A DNA stretch of 64,000 bases from Hymenopellis radicata (taxonomy: Eukaryota > Basidiomycota > Agaricomycetes > Agaricales > Physalacriaceae). The first letter of the stretch is position 1. The number at the start of each line of letters is the position of its first letter. This document shows positions 21,010-33,236 of the stretch, piece by piece. The translations under genes and the position numbers were made by a program. The stretch is from contig JADNRX010000203.1 in the NCBI GenBank assembly GCA_015501595.1, positions 1 through 64,000 on the forward strand, in the 5' to 3' direction. The notes beneath the pieces are model-generated. The model saw only the letters and a program-made list of their open reading frames with translations. It did not search any database and was not told where the DNA came from.

Positions 21010-22363
21010 CAGGAGTGGGCTTAGTAGCGTGGTGTAAAAGGTGTTCTTTTTGTGTGCCAACTGTTCATCGCTGCTTCTGATCGTATTTTAGACCTCCGGG
21101 AGCGTCCTTCAAGTAGCGCCTAGCGGACGGTCAACGCGAATGAACTTTTCAAAAGAGGCAGACGCACCGCGTAGACTCATACTTACGGCGCCTCTTGAGC
21201 GTATCCTTTATCGCCATCGACAGCGCCTGTCTCTGAAGTTATAGCCGTTTTTCAGTTCATAGTTGCTGTTGACCACGATATGAGTCGCCTAGGCAGATAT
21301 TCACCCAGTGTTCGTGGGTCATCCGGTTATGGCGTGTCGGCGAGATGATGATGGAAGGAAAGCAAGCATGCCGGCGGCAGTTTCCTCTTCCACCTTTAAG
21401 TTTAACAAACGTTACAGGTCTGTCTCTCTCTTGGATGCTTGGGCCTAAAAACGTTAGAAAACACGCATGACAGATCTGAGCAGATTGGACGTCTTCGGGG
21501 TTGTTTCGCTTGACGCTTACTCGTCTGGACGTCTTTTGCCATGCTCCAGCGCTATGAATTCTTCTCTTTCCTTCTGCCTGGAACGCACGTCGCGTGTCCC
21601 AGCGGTCTGCTCACAGCGACGTCTGGTTTACGCTTTAATATTGCGAGGGAATGAATCTTGGAATGAATGCCAATTATCCACCCAGCTAAACAATTTGGCG
21701 TTGGCGAGGAGCGACGGAACGCCGCAAGAACGCCGCCGCTCAACTAATTCTTGTACAATTCTTCAATGACTCCATGTCTTCTGTTCTCCTGTCCATGCCT
21801 TAATTTCTGCGCATGACCGGTTTTCGCGTGCTATGTGTCGTCTCAATCTCACGTCGAATTCTAAACAGAGTTGAGTGCGTTGTAACCTATCGTCTGTGTA
21901 GACCAAGTCCAACTTGCATATAGATCATTCGCTTTGGGCAGCCGGCGCTCCGTGTGATAGTACCGAAATCGGTCTGACAGATATGTACCCGCTGCAGCTT
22001 CCCATGTCGCTATCATCGGCGCGCAACGCGAAGTGACGTGTAGGAGTACAAAGCCATGAATCTCGCATGAACCACGAGCTTTGTCGGGTCCCTTACGTAG
22101 ATTCCCAGTTCGGTTTCCAAGTGTGGCGCAATAACAATTCGATATCGATCGCCTAGAATGTGGGTACCAACTATCTCCTTAAAGCCTCAGTTAAATTGTT
22201 TTATGGGGCTTCTATCACTGCCTCACTGTAACATTGTCGTCGAGTTACTCGAATTGGGAACAAAGGCCCTGGGATCGTCGCCGATTGTCGTCTGTCCATA
22301 GACACGTAATTCACTCTTGCCTTTCCACCATCAACCACCACCACCACCACCACCGACGCCTTC
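21010..22363. other. intergenic, no gene recognised
   Basis: Only short unconvincing frames. It separates the P450/KFFPPMW block from the coiled-coil gene. Just before the ATG at 22364 is a CCA-repeat leader (about 22330-22352). Confidence 0.45.
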
Positions 22364-23958
22364 ATGTCGTCTGCCCCACATTTAATAATCCGCACCTCCG
22401 CGACGACGGGCAGCATGTCACCTGCTCTCCATGACTCCCCCGCATCGCCTCCAATCATTGAATCTGACGACGCACCTGACCAGTCTGTGGCGAGCTCAAC
22501 AGTGTCCATGCCTCAGTCTAAACTGTCCGAGGCGCTTGAGAGTGTTAAGGCAGCAGCAGAGTTGGATACTAGAGCTCTAAGGCTTGAGATTAAAACTCTT
22601 TCAGCGCGCCAAATCTCATTAGAAGCCGAAATTGCCACAACCACGAAAGAGCGTGACGATGCGCGGAGTACCTATGCCTCATTACAGAAACTGTACCAAG
22701 AGCAGTGCAGTAAGTCCCAACAGCGTTTTCATACGATGTATCTAACGATCTTTCAAAGCTGCTTCGGAAGCATATAGAGCTGATTTGCGTCAACGCGACG
22801 AGCAAATTTGTTTCCTCAGGAACACACAGGACCTCGAGGGCAAGAAATCCAAACGTGAAAGCGAGGCGTACGAAGCGCGCATTGAGGGTCTCGAAGCCGA
22901 GTTGGAGGTCGCACAACAGGTTCAATCGCAGCTCGATGAGGTCAATTTACTGCTCCACGAGACTATCGACCGCATGCCTTTCGACCTGGACGAGGCATTA
23001 GAACGTGAAAGCGAGGCGTACGAAGCGGGTCTCGAAGCCGAGTTGGAGCTTGTACAACAGCTCGACGAGGAGAAGCAGGAAAATCTACTGCTCAAAGAGA
23101 CTATCGACCGCATGCGCTGCGACATGGACGAACTTCGAAATAATCTTACTGTAGCACAAGGCGGATCGAGCAGCAGCACGTCTAGTCCCGCGAACACAAT
23201 CAGTAAGACTCTAGGGGCGGAGCTGGCTAATGGCATAAAGGGCTTGGGAGGTGACGACGAGGAGGAGGAGGAGGAGGAGGAGGAGGAGGAGGAGAGAATG
23301 AACCAGTGGAAGAGGAGGATGAGACGATGGTGGAGGATGGGAGCGATGAGGAGTCTTTCGTGCAAACAATCATTACGCGGGAAAGGGTACTTGGCTTCAT
23401 ACTTCACCAAGTCCTTACTGATGTCCGATTTAGAAAGTCGCCAGTCGAGCGGAGAGTATTACCACGCACGAGGAGATCAAGGAGTACAGCGACAGCTCCG
23501 TGGAGTACCAAACGGAACCTGAACCGGCCGTGGATCCCGTCTACATCACCCTTCCTCCGCCTCAGCGTGAGACTGCGGAGGTGGAGATTCAGACGGACCC
23601 GGTGGCATTGGTCGAGGTCAAGCAAGAAGAGGAAAAGACAGAGATCGTCGCGTCGTCATCCAAGCAGACAATCGAGGACCAGCTCCTCCAAATTGCCGAA
23701 GAACACGACAGGCAGGTTGCAGCGGACACGATCAAGGAGGAGCTCGGTGTCAACTGTGGAGTCATTGACGAGATAATTGCCAAGTCGGGCGAGCGGCTGC
23801 CGCCCAAGGACGACAAAGGCAAGCGCCGACAAGGGCGGTTCTACAACATATACAACGCGTATGTGTATGGCGAAGGCGGGATGCCCGCTTTCGGAATCGC
23901 TGCGATCGTTGTCGGCGCGTTGGTGCTCGTGCTTTGGGCAGTGAGCACGTACTCATAG
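22364..23958 (+). CDS. coiled-coil protein with C-terminal membrane anchor
   Basis: Exon 1 (22364-22709) joins exon 2 at 22759 through a 49-bp intron. The protein is largely predicted coiled coil with an internal duplication: ESEAYEARIEGLEAELE and ESEAYEAGLEAELELVQQ, each followed by an ETIDRM motif. An acidic GAG-encoded Glu run lies at about 23256-23295. A later intron of about 48 bp (from gtactt at about 23389 to ttag at 23435) joins TIITRER to KVASRAESITTHEEI. The C-terminus is a hydrophobic segment, FGIAAIVVGALVLVLW, followed by AVSTYS, as in a tail-anchored protein facing the cytosol. The reading frame changes across the GAG tract, so a repeat-length error, a real frameshift or an unseen intron must be assumed. 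Function unknown. Confidence 0.7.
23256..23295 (+). repeat. GAG trinucleotide microsatellite in coding sequence
   Basis: About 12 GAG units encode poly-Glu. Upstream the GAG frame is open; downstream coding (ENEPVEEEDETMVEDG) is only in the GGA frame. The tract is thus the site of the frame change. Confidence 0.8.
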
Positions 23959-25122
23959 GCAGTCAGCCAACTGCGCCAGGCTGCCAGTGTGCAACGTATT
24001 ACGACCGCGCGGCGTGGAGCAGCTTCAACACGATACAAGCAGCAGGGGAGGGGTTTAGGCCTCCAGTAACGACGTGGAACTTTTTCGGCCGCGTAGGTGT
24101 ACGCGGCACAGCGCAGGGGTGGCCGACGTGATGACCTTTATGACAATGCAGTGTAAGTTATGTAGATAATGGTTTCTTTCTCTTGCTCATATGATCCATC
24201 ATTCATTCTAGTACGATGATACTACACACTCCCTCTACTGACACTCTTCCTTCGCTGTTGTTATTATATCACATACATACGGACCCTCTCATTAACTCTC
24301 TCTTTATACTCGATTATAATGATTCAACTATGTCTCTTTGACAGCTGAAGTTGAGAGTCGACTTGCGTAGGCTCTGTCTCTGGCGTTTGATAAAATTCGA
24401 GGGCATTTCTTCTGAATTGTAGCCCAGATTGGGAATCAGAAGGTCAAAAGATGTCTAGAACCCCAACTACTTACATTCCAATTCACTCCGGATGGAATAT
24501 TCAATCGCGGCGCCGGATTCTGGTCAAGAAGCAAGTTTGCAGTGCAAAATCATCCTTACGTCTGTGTGTAAGTTCATCAGGAAAACCACCAGTTATGCCT
24601 CGCAGTTGAGTATCACCGACTAAATTGGTTGTAGAGGGTGGAGTACCTTGATGAAGGCGTGGTTGATGGATGAGGTTCCTTCGACCCAGTCGACGGACGA
24701 CGAGGATCGAGGTGCATTCCATACTTATCTTGCCATCATTCTCCAGTCAGCACACCTGTGTTGGCTGCGAAGGGATGTAGGCGTTTAGACGGAGACCTGC
24801 AAGATTGTCGGATGTCGACCCCATGGAGAGGACAGCAAGCGCAGATGTAGGCGACCATCTTTAGCTTGGCATTGCGCTCGTCACGGGCGCTCGTTCCTCG
24901 CGCCCTAACGAGCGGCCTGATACGTAGAAGATGCCGGGCATACGAGTACAAGTTGCCACGATCGCTATCATAGTTTCCCGGATGGGCCGGCCTTTGCTCA
25001 TCAACCGATGCGCGATTCCCGAACGACGGGAAAACTGTGGGCGGCCTTGATGAATAAGACGCCAGTCTTCTCTTCTATAAACAGTTGGGCGTCGTTCTCC
25101 ATTTCCCCCATTAACCATCGCC
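23959..25122. other. intergenic with an orphan P450 3'-flank remnant (24560-24800)
   Basis: 24560-24725 is the complement of 31100-31262, the 3' flank of P450-D (TTCATCAGGAAAACCACCAG, TATGCCTCGCAGTTGAGT, GTCGACGGACGACGAGGATC). About 24750-24780 matches the flank shared with 17465-17500. No P450 coding sequence is attached, so a P450 once lay here or only a flank was copied. It directly precedes NmrA-like gene 1. Confidence 0.6.
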
Positions 25123-26218
25123 ATGATGTCTCAGACTAAACCATCGGTACTCATCGTCGGCGCTACAGGTCGAACTGGGCAAGCCGTGGCCAGAGCCTTG
25201 CTAGAGACGCACAACTTTGCAAGTCCATTTCATTAATCCAGAGTAGGAAAGGAAATCTCACCCCATTGATTGCAGCAAGTCATATTGCTAGTCCGCGCCA
25301 CATCTGTCGAAAAGCCCATCGTACAGGAATTCAAGAACGCAGGCGCCGAGATCCGCATTGGCGACATCGCCGAGTCTCCCGAAAAGATCGAAGCTCTCCT
25401 TCACGGTGTCGATATCTTAATCTCCCTCGTCATCCCGATGACCGACCAAAAGCCACTCGTACTCGCCGCCAAGAGAGCCGGTGTCGGACGCATCATTCCT
25501 TCCGACTTTGGTCCCCATGCGCCTCGTGGCGTCATGCCAATGCACGACATGGTCGGTTTTCCAAAATCTCAGGAGTATTTTCATGCTAATGTCAGTGTAG
25601 AAACTCGGCATTCGGGATTTTATCAAACAACTTGCCTTGCCGTATACGTTCATCGAAGTCGGCTTGTGGCTTCAGCTTCTGTTCCCATACCCGCATGCCA
25701 CGCCAGTCAGCATGCTCACGCCCAAGACCTACATCGGTGAACGTCAGCAGAAGTTGGCCTATACCACCATCAAGTCCCTTGCATCGCTTGTTGCGCGCAT
25801 CATCGACGACCCGCGTACGCTCAACCAGACAGTCATCGCTTGCGACGGTGAAACCAACGTAGATGAGGCTTGGGCCATAGCCGAAAAGGTTTCCGGAGAG
25901 GACTTTTCTGATTACACAAGGGTACGACCATGCGCATTTCGCTCCCTGCTTGCAGCGTTTATCGTTCTCCTATAGGTTCCGGACGGAGAGATATTCGCAG
26001 CAATGAAGAGCAACGACATCCTCACGAACATCACGGCACATTACGCCAACAGCCTCTACCTGCGCGGGGACAACACGCTCGCTAACGCCGTTGCTGATGG
26101 TGTGCTGCTTGCTCGAGAGCTGTATCCAGACGTTCCCGTGTCCACCATCGAGGCTGCTGCGAAGGAATTCTATGACAGTCCGCCGGAATACGACTTGTCT
26201 GCCGCCGAGTGGAACTAG
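25123..26218 (+). CDS. NmrA-like / isoflavone-reductase-like NAD(P)-binding protein 1
   Basis: Atypical short-chain dehydrogenase fold. Exons are about 25123-25218, 25276-25551, 25601-25921 and 25976-26218, giving about 310 aa. The N-terminal dinucleotide motif is VLIVGATGRTGQ. IIPSDFGPHA is typical of the PCBER/isoflavone-reductase branch, followed by PYTFIEVGLW and a C-terminal EEAAKEFYDSP-type tail. The first intron starts with GC (TTT|gcaagt...cag|CAA), while the paralog at 38490-39581 has GT at the same junction. Likely an NAD(P)H-dependent reductase or a redox-sensing regulator; the substrate is unknown. It sits next to a P450 3'-flank remnant, and its paralog sits next to P450-E. Confidence 0.85.
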
Positions 26219-26270
26219 AGCAGTCAAGTCAATAACCGACCGCAGTGGGTCGACGCTCTGATCTGTAACT

Positions 26271-28809
26271 TTAGGCATTAATTGCAATAAATGGCGTATA
26301 CATAAATAGCTTGTTCTGTGATATCGTCAACCGCCAAACACCAACGCAGTGGAAAGACGTACATTCTAAGATGGGAAACCATGGGTCCCTGCTCGGGTCC
26401 CACTTGAGTGATTTCCAGTTGAAAGAATCACTTGTGGGCACTGAAGCAGGCAGATTCTGGCGAAGGTTATCGGACGTCCGCAAGAAAGACTCGACAAACT
26501 AGGACGCCGGATGAGTCTCGCCCGACAATGGAGTAAAATCTTACCTGTACCCTTTCCTGCGCAGCGAAACCCGCCCATCCACCGGCATTGCCTGACCCTA
26601 CAAGCCCGGAAAGAATCTCGTACGCCAACTCACACGTAGCGGCGGGAGAGTAGACTTCATCCTAAATCCTGATGTGTCAGCCCACCTGTATTGAGAACTT
26701 TGGTGGCATGGACAAACCTTCGTTATCTCGTCCAAGGCAGGAAGAAACCTGATCAATTCTGGATGCCCGACCGGTGCTGCGACAACGTCTTTGTACTTTG
26801 GATTGAACACCCACTTGTACCGACGCTGGAAATTGTGCTTCATCTGTCCCCAGTCAAATGGCAGGCTAGGGGCTAAGACCTGGTTTATAATGAGAGCGAT
26901 ACGATACCTGGAAAGAACATGCTTACAGAATACATCGCAAGGCACAGAAGTTGTATTGCAGTGAGAAACTGCCTTTGAAAGGACAGTTCCTTCATCGAGT
27001 GGGAATCTTGTCACGCTCGCATTAGGCGCTACTCCTGAAGAAAAGTCGAATCACACTCACCTGTCACAATGACAGATAGTATTGCATCGATGCAGACAAG
27101 ATGCTTTTCTATGATCTGCGACGCGTACCAATAAGCAAACGGTCGCTCGTTCGCAGCATATAACTCTAGTTGGAAGCCAGATAAAACGAGCTCCCGCAGC
27201 GCGGACAAGCGGCATAGCAATATAGCATTAGGGAGCTGGTCCAGAATTTTCGGTCGCTGGAGAACATAAGTACAAAGCGGGTAAGAGAGATGCACACCCA
27301 CCGGATCTTCTATGTTTTTCAACATTACCAACGATGTATCATACACCGTGTGCCATTCCAACGCCAGTTGCATCAACTGTCGTCTCCGCCGAGGGGCATT
27401 GTACCAACATCCCGTGATTGTAGAAATCAGCACTTTGCTGATCTGACGCTCTAGATGCCCTAAGGGCGCGGAGAGCGCCCTGTCCACCCACGTACTACCA
27501 TATCACAGATCGTATCATATGACACGCCTAGAGTCTCCATGACAAAGGCGTTTGTCGACCATGATGTGGGAGTAAAATGTCCCAGGACGTGCAATCCATC
27601 GTAAAAACACGTCTGCGTCCGCTCACGGATATACGCCGCACGATCTGTCTGGCGCCACAGTCTGAGGTTGCCTATTATTTCCCATGTCGACACATTTCTC
27701 GAAACGGAAAGGAGAGACATCTCGTGCCATCCGTCGAGCATCAGTTCAAGCGCACGCCACGTTTCTTCCATGGGCGGAAGCGTAAGAACACGTATGGGTA
27801 TGAAGCAGATAAGGCGGCGAGCGATATATGGGTCGAATGCAAGGTGAGCGGGAGATGAGGGCGGAGGCGTGGCAGCTGGATGTTCGCGTAGATATTGTAG
27901 CGTATCGCGCGCCTGAAAAACCAGGGCTTGAAAATAGGCAAGATCAGCAAATAGGTTGGTGTTCATGAGCTGGAGGAGGATTTTTCGGAGGTTTATACGC
28001 GCATATAAAGCGTCTTTCCATTGTTTGGGAACTAAAGGGGTATTAATTACTCGCGTTAAGCGAGAAAAGACGAGCGTACGTTTTGGCGTGTGAGATATCC
28101 AGTTGAGTGCGTCGTCCAGTTTGCCTAGAGCGTTTTGAACAGGATACCCTTCCAGGAGAGAAACCTCCGCCTTGTCGGCTGCCAGTCTTCTCCGTCGTGT
28201 AGAGAACCGCGATTAAGCGCATCCCATGCGACGCCGCAGCATTTGAGCAGTCCAATAACATAGGTTTTCAGGACAATTGACAACAGTTCCACTGGACGCG
28301 CTTTGTCCGCACTGTTGTAGGGAATCAAGTCCGGGTCGAGCTGGGCAATTTCGTGGACGTGTACAAGTGTAAAGACCGTGTTGGAGAGTAGATTTCCTGC
28401 GTGCCATTCCATCTAGTTCATTGTCAGTTTTATGACTGAAAGACGCCGAACTAACTCACCTCGTAGGCGAACGACCTGTCGATAATCCAGCACAGTTCCT
28501 GCGGCAGCAACAGCGTCAAAGGGTCAAAAGGCGGGCCAGAGACCATTCCACTGTCTAGACGAGGTTCGCCAATCTTTCATGTATGTAAGACATGTGGTCG
28601 ACATGGACGACGGCGCGCACCTCGAGAGCACTCATGGCGTCCTGTAGCGTGAACCCGTCCGTCCACACCATTTCACCCGGTTGCATCCCTATACAGCACG
28701 TCAATATCACCGAGAACGTCGTCGACAATGTTGACAAAGGCGTACCGGCCGAGGCGCTCAGGAAAAGATCGCCGACATCGATAAAGGCGTCGCCGCCGGG
28801 CAGGTCCAT
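26271..28809 (-). CDS. mak10: NatC N-acetyltransferase auxiliary subunit Mak10/NAA35-like
   Basis: Auxiliary subunit that anchors the Naa30/Naa38 N-terminal acetyltransferase to the ribosome (family knowledge). Start chosen at MDLPGGDAFIDVGDLF (28809). The conserved N-terminal block is spread over exons: DVGDLFLSASAG, MVWTDGFTLQDAMSALE, then GEPRLDSGM (equivalent of the MDPKMDSGM motif). Next comes MEWHAGNLLSNTVFTLVHVH and VLKTYVIGLLKCCGVAWDAL, characteristic of Mak10. Long later exons include YFQALVFQARDTLQYLREHP (about 27970-27480) and YRIALIINQVLAP with FNPKYKDVV (about 26930-26720). Introns are inferred at about 28748-28688, 28600-28555 and several later points. The last exon boundary is unclear, so the end may be up to about 35 bp earlier. 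Single-copy housekeeping gene lying between duplicated blocks. Confidence 0.78.
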
Positions 28810-29104
28810 GACGGCGAGAGCGGCGGGGGCGACGAGCAGTGGAGGCCGTCGACAAAGATCTGGGACAGAGGAATTGGCAAATTTGAGAGCATGATGTAGT
28901 GGCTGTGCAAGAGATCGCGCCCAGAAATACTTATCTAAAATCGAAAAATAAACATTATTTGTGGCTGTGTGGTTTATGTTCCGACTACGCCACAAAGCCT
29001 CGCCCCAGTGTTCTGAGTGGGTTTAACCCATTCACAAGTAACGAATACAAGTAATCTTAACGCACAATGAATTACCAGCAAACTCTCTGTATTCGATCTA
29101 GAGT

Positions 29105-30461
29105 CTAGCGTGTATTTGATGCTTCTTCTAATCTTACCGCCGCATAATGATACTCGTTAAACTCTGCCAAAAGCCGCTCCGCTCCCCTCGCCTGGGCGTC
29201 GGTCGAGTAATTAGGACGGGGCGGTATTCCCTCTCGAACGCGCGTAATGAAATTTGCAAGTTCACGATCATCGTCCTCAAGGTTCGGAATCTGATCTTTA
29301 GACGGAAGAGCGCCTTGAATGTTCCCTGGCTTCCCCAAACAGCTCGAAAAACCACCAACCCGCACGCTTGTTCGTGCCTGTGTAATAGCCCTTCCAGCGT
29401 CCCATCTTCTCTCTCCCATCCCATGACCGCCGCTCAGCGTCAAATGCGACCTCAATCTCCTTCAAATAGTACATGTCTTCGGAAAGGCATTTCCACGCTT
29501 TCGCTGCAGTGGGGATTGGGCTTCGATACCCAACCTCGAGGACACGTGCAAGGACTGCGCAGTTCATCAATTTGAGGGATTTGAGGGTGCTGCGGTGCAT
29601 GCGAATGAATTCTTGCGGGGACGCCCAGCTCGGTGTTGTCGTCTGCCAGGAGCACCGTCTCATCGCCGAGCATAAAGCTTTCGAGGGAGAGCGATTCGAG
29701 GTGGAAGAAGCGAGTGCAGAATGCGGCGCCGCCCACAATAGGCCAAGCGGAGTGAATGGAGAGAGATTTGAGATCGGCATGCAACAGAAGAGTCGTCCGC
29801 TCGCCCAGATAGGTTTGTGATTGATTATTTCTCCGTGCTCTTCTCCCATGTAACGCGTAACGGACAAGTTGAGCGATTGGACAGATCGGAGCGACTGAAA
29901 AATCGAAGGCTGGTAGTAATACGGGATGTGCGTAAGGGGAGAAATTGGTAATGGTGAGGTTTTTTAACGTTCCTGATGGGAGATGGGAAATTGTGAGAAG
30001 GAATACGCTCTGCCGTTCAATGCACGTCCCGAATTCGTTAAGAATGATTGTGGCGGATGTCACTTGTTGAAGGGTAGAAAGGAATGGCGCCACGAGGTTA
30101 AATGCAGCGACCGTCTGTTCATCGACTACGAAGAAAATACGTGAGTCGCACAGCGATATTCATGATCACCAGACATACCTTTTTCATACGTGTATTCCTC
30201 CATGTCGTCCGCCAGCGTCCTGAATTCGAGATGTTTTACATGCTGCACGATGTCTAGTCTGAGCATAGTGCCCAGCTTTAAAGCCCCGTGCACCGATCCA
30301 TCGATATGCACTTTGTAAAACGCTGCTTGCGCGTACAAAGCCCTGAATGCCTTGTTTGCGCCTTGTAGAGCAAGGAGAGTGCCGAGATCGGAGCGGATTT
30401 CCTCTAAAATTAGTTCATGCAGCTCGACAGGCAAAGGACCTTGTGGGGAGGGCGGAGCCAT
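29105..30461 (-). CDS. F-box-like protein with degenerate leucine-rich repeats, frame uncertain
   Basis: Exon 1 encodes an F-box-like start: LPVELHELILEEIRSDLGTL and LQGANKAFRALYAQAAFYKV. After an intron at about 30179-30129 comes DEQTVAAFNLVAPFLSTLQQ. Leu-rich repeat-like strings follow (LKSLSIHSAWPIV, FFHLESLSLESFML, STLKSLKLMNCAVL). F-box proteins recruit substrates to SCF ubiquitin ligases and are expanded in Agaricomycetes. The frame shifts by one near 29635 and again near 29315, each time passing into a frame that continues the LRR-like or C-terminal pattern. It may be a decaying copy, or carry sequence errors or unrecognised introns. Target unknown. Confidence 0.55.
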
Positions 30462-31310
30462 GCTGGCAAAAGAAGAGAACAGTCAGCTATGGACACCAGA
30501 GACACGATAAGCATACCTCTGTTGTCGCTTGCTATGGAAGCTGCAGTGCAAGGAGAGATCTATATCTGTGGCTGTGTCGGTTACGTTCTGCACCTGCTGG
30601 TTTTTTTTAGTCATACGCCGAGACCCAAGAGTGCCTCATCGCGCGACGCGCGCATAGTACTGATGGTCCTTCCTGGACCTTCCGGTCTCTGTGTACTTCC
30701 GTTCGGACATTCATGGGAAACAAGTATACTGCGCAAAGGCAGGCAAAGGCTCAGGAAGCGATCTACTTCCCGAGCCACGGTGCTAGAGGATCTACATTTC
30801 TGCAGAAAGCATGCACTGCGACGGGGCGGACCGGAACGACAGAAATTTTGAGAACTCGAGAGGTCAAAGAGCAGATGTAAGAGAGTCTGCGCGAACAGGT
30901 TCAGAGAGTCTGCGCGAACTGTGGATTGAGCGAGTGGCAAGATGAACAAGTTCAAGTTGTATTCAGGCTCCGCCCCGGACCGACGCATCCGATTCTGGTT
31001 GATCAAAACGAAGCGCAATCTTGCAGGTCCCTCTGAAGATCTGAACGCTTACATCCATTCGCAGCCAACACAGGTGTCCTGGCCTGGGAATGATCGTAAC
31101 ATATGGAATGCACCTCGATCCTCGTCGTCCGTCGACTGGGTCAAAGGAACGTCATCCATCAACCACGCCTTCATAAGGTTCCACCGCCCTCTACAACGTT
31201 AACCAATTTACTATTTAGTCGGTGACACTCAACTGCGAGGCATAACCGGTGGTTTTCCTGATGAAGCATGATATTAAAACTTGTTAAGAACACATCAAAC
31301 GCTGTCATTA
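30462..31310. other. intergenic, 3' flank of P450-D
   Basis: 30940-31310 contains the P450 3'-flank repeat (complement at 24560-24800, part also at 17430-17500 and 12450-12500). The remaining 30462-30940 shows no recognised gene; it holds the short direct repeat CAGAGAGTCTGCGCGAAC-like at about 30883-30920. Confidence 0.5.
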
Positions 31311-33236
31311 TTATTCTACCTGCTCAGTCACGATAGCCTGCAACGGTCTGGTCGTCCATACCGGCACCATGTGGTCGCGAACTACCATGTCCTCCAGACT
31401 ATCGGAAGACATTAATCCTGTGCACATCGAAAACACCGGAGAAGGACCAACCTCGTCTCAAACAGCTGCATATCAAATTTGCGCATCAAGTGCGCAAAAG
31501 CCAGATAGAGCTCGCACCACGCCAGACTACAGTCAGACTATTGAGCGTGTACTCTCGAAGAACGAACAAAGGTGTACGCACGTCATACCAAGACAGCTTC
31601 GCGGTCCTTTGGAGAACACAACGAGATACTTGTCCAGCTTCTGCGCGTCGGTACCGATCCACCGCTCCGGTCTGAACACTAGTGGGTCGGGGAAAATCTC
31701 GGGGTTCTTCAAGACGAACGGCTGGGCTACGCCGACGACGCTCTGTAGACCCGTTAATCAGATGACTCGGACGAGCAGAAGCACACATACACCAGCAGGA
31801 ACCGCATGTCCGTCAATGATGGTCGCGGCCTCGACGATGCGGGGAAGGGACACGGGCACGCCGGAGCTGAGACGCAGCGCCTCTTTGATCACACCAGTCT
31901 ATGGGTGATGTAGTCAGTGATTGAATATGAAAATCAGGAACATAGACTTACAAGGTATGGCAATTTCTCCGCCATCTCATACGAAAACGGTGTATCCTTC
32001 TCCGGCCACGCCTCACGTAGCTCGGCCTGCAGTGTCTTCTTAATACCTTCATTAGCGAGCAAATGGAAGAACCCAATCGTCATCGCATTGCTCGCCGTAT
32101 CCGTGCCCGCAATAAGCAGGACCATGGCCTAAACCCGTAAGTCCCCAACCAGTTTACCAAGAGAGACGTAGAAAGCCCACCTCATCAATCAACGCCTTCT
32201 TCGACGGCACCTCACCCTTCTTCACCAGCTCGGGCGTAATTAAATGATGATAAATCGTCTCGTGCTCCACGCCCTGCAGACTCTCCGGGTCCCTTAAAAT
32301 CGCATCAACCTGTGCCCCCAAGAAGGCATGGAGCTGCGCGACGCCGCCCATCTCCGGGTTCAGCGCGACCCCGAGCCAGTCCGGGAGATAGTGCAGCGCG
32401 TGTAGGACGGGAAGAACTTGGTCGCGGTCATGAGCGGGATCGCACCCTCGACGGCGCGCAGGATCGGGTGGTTGAACCCGGGCGTGGTGAGTCCCCCGAA
32501 GGAGTGCGCGTAGCTGTACGCGGTCACGATGTCCATGGCGAGCGAGCGGAAGCCGCGGAAGAGGTTGACGGGTGCGTTTTGGTGTTTGTGGATTTGCTCT
32601 ACAAAGAGGTCGACCTGCACACATAGTTAGATGGATGCTTGCAAGTGGAAACTCAAGAAGAGCACCTTTTCCTGAACAAAGCTCTCCAGTTTCAAAATGG
32701 CTCGGCGCGAAAAGAGAGGATTGAGAATCTCCCGCCGTATCTTGTGGTCCTGGACATTCCTCATCCCAAAAGCGGAATCGTCGACTCCAAAACCCGTATA
32801 AAAGTCCGGATTCTTGGTGAATCCAGTGTAGGACGGATAGATCGCGAAGAAAGCTTCAGCCGTATTGAAGTGGAGCTACATCAGTGTTAGTCTTGGACGC
32901 GAGACTCGTAGCAGCAGGACGTACCTCGTTCGGGCGTATCCTGACCACCGGACCTCAAGCAAATGTCAGCACTGCACGATCCGAGTATATACGGACGTCG
33001 GTACCATATATTTCATGCAACTTCTCGAGGTGTTGGACGAACATGCCATTCTTCCATACCTCGAAGTAGCCTTGGTAGTAGTCTGTGACGGCCGCGAGAC
33101 GAGGGCCTGGGAATGCCTTGAGCGGATGCAGATACAATCGATAGACGAGGAGATAGAGGAAGCGAGCGACGACGAGCAGGAAGAAGAGCTGGAGGTAGGA
33201 AAGTTGCTGGAGCGTGTCGCCTATGAGGTTCGTCAT
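31311..33236 (-). pseudogene. cytochrome P450 copy D, single frameshift
   Basis: Near-copy of P450-E (tandem, start codons 3973 bp apart) with the same start MTNLIGDTLQQLSYLQLFFL, FPGPR, DVRI-type second exon, I-helix AGTDTASNAM and the end GTAGAATAA. One base is missing at about 32411: the paralogs have TTCTTCCCC before the ATCCTACAC/GTCCTACAC codons, here TTCTTCCCG. Everything else is in frame, including 32340-32154 after the break. With no other lesion, either a very recent loss or a homopolymer sequence error in an otherwise functional gene. Confidence 0.85.

Noticed and set aside
22201..22509. Minus-strand ORF opposite the coiled-coil gene start
   Set aside because: Antisense shadow of exon 1 and its CCA-rich leader; no domain or exon structure.
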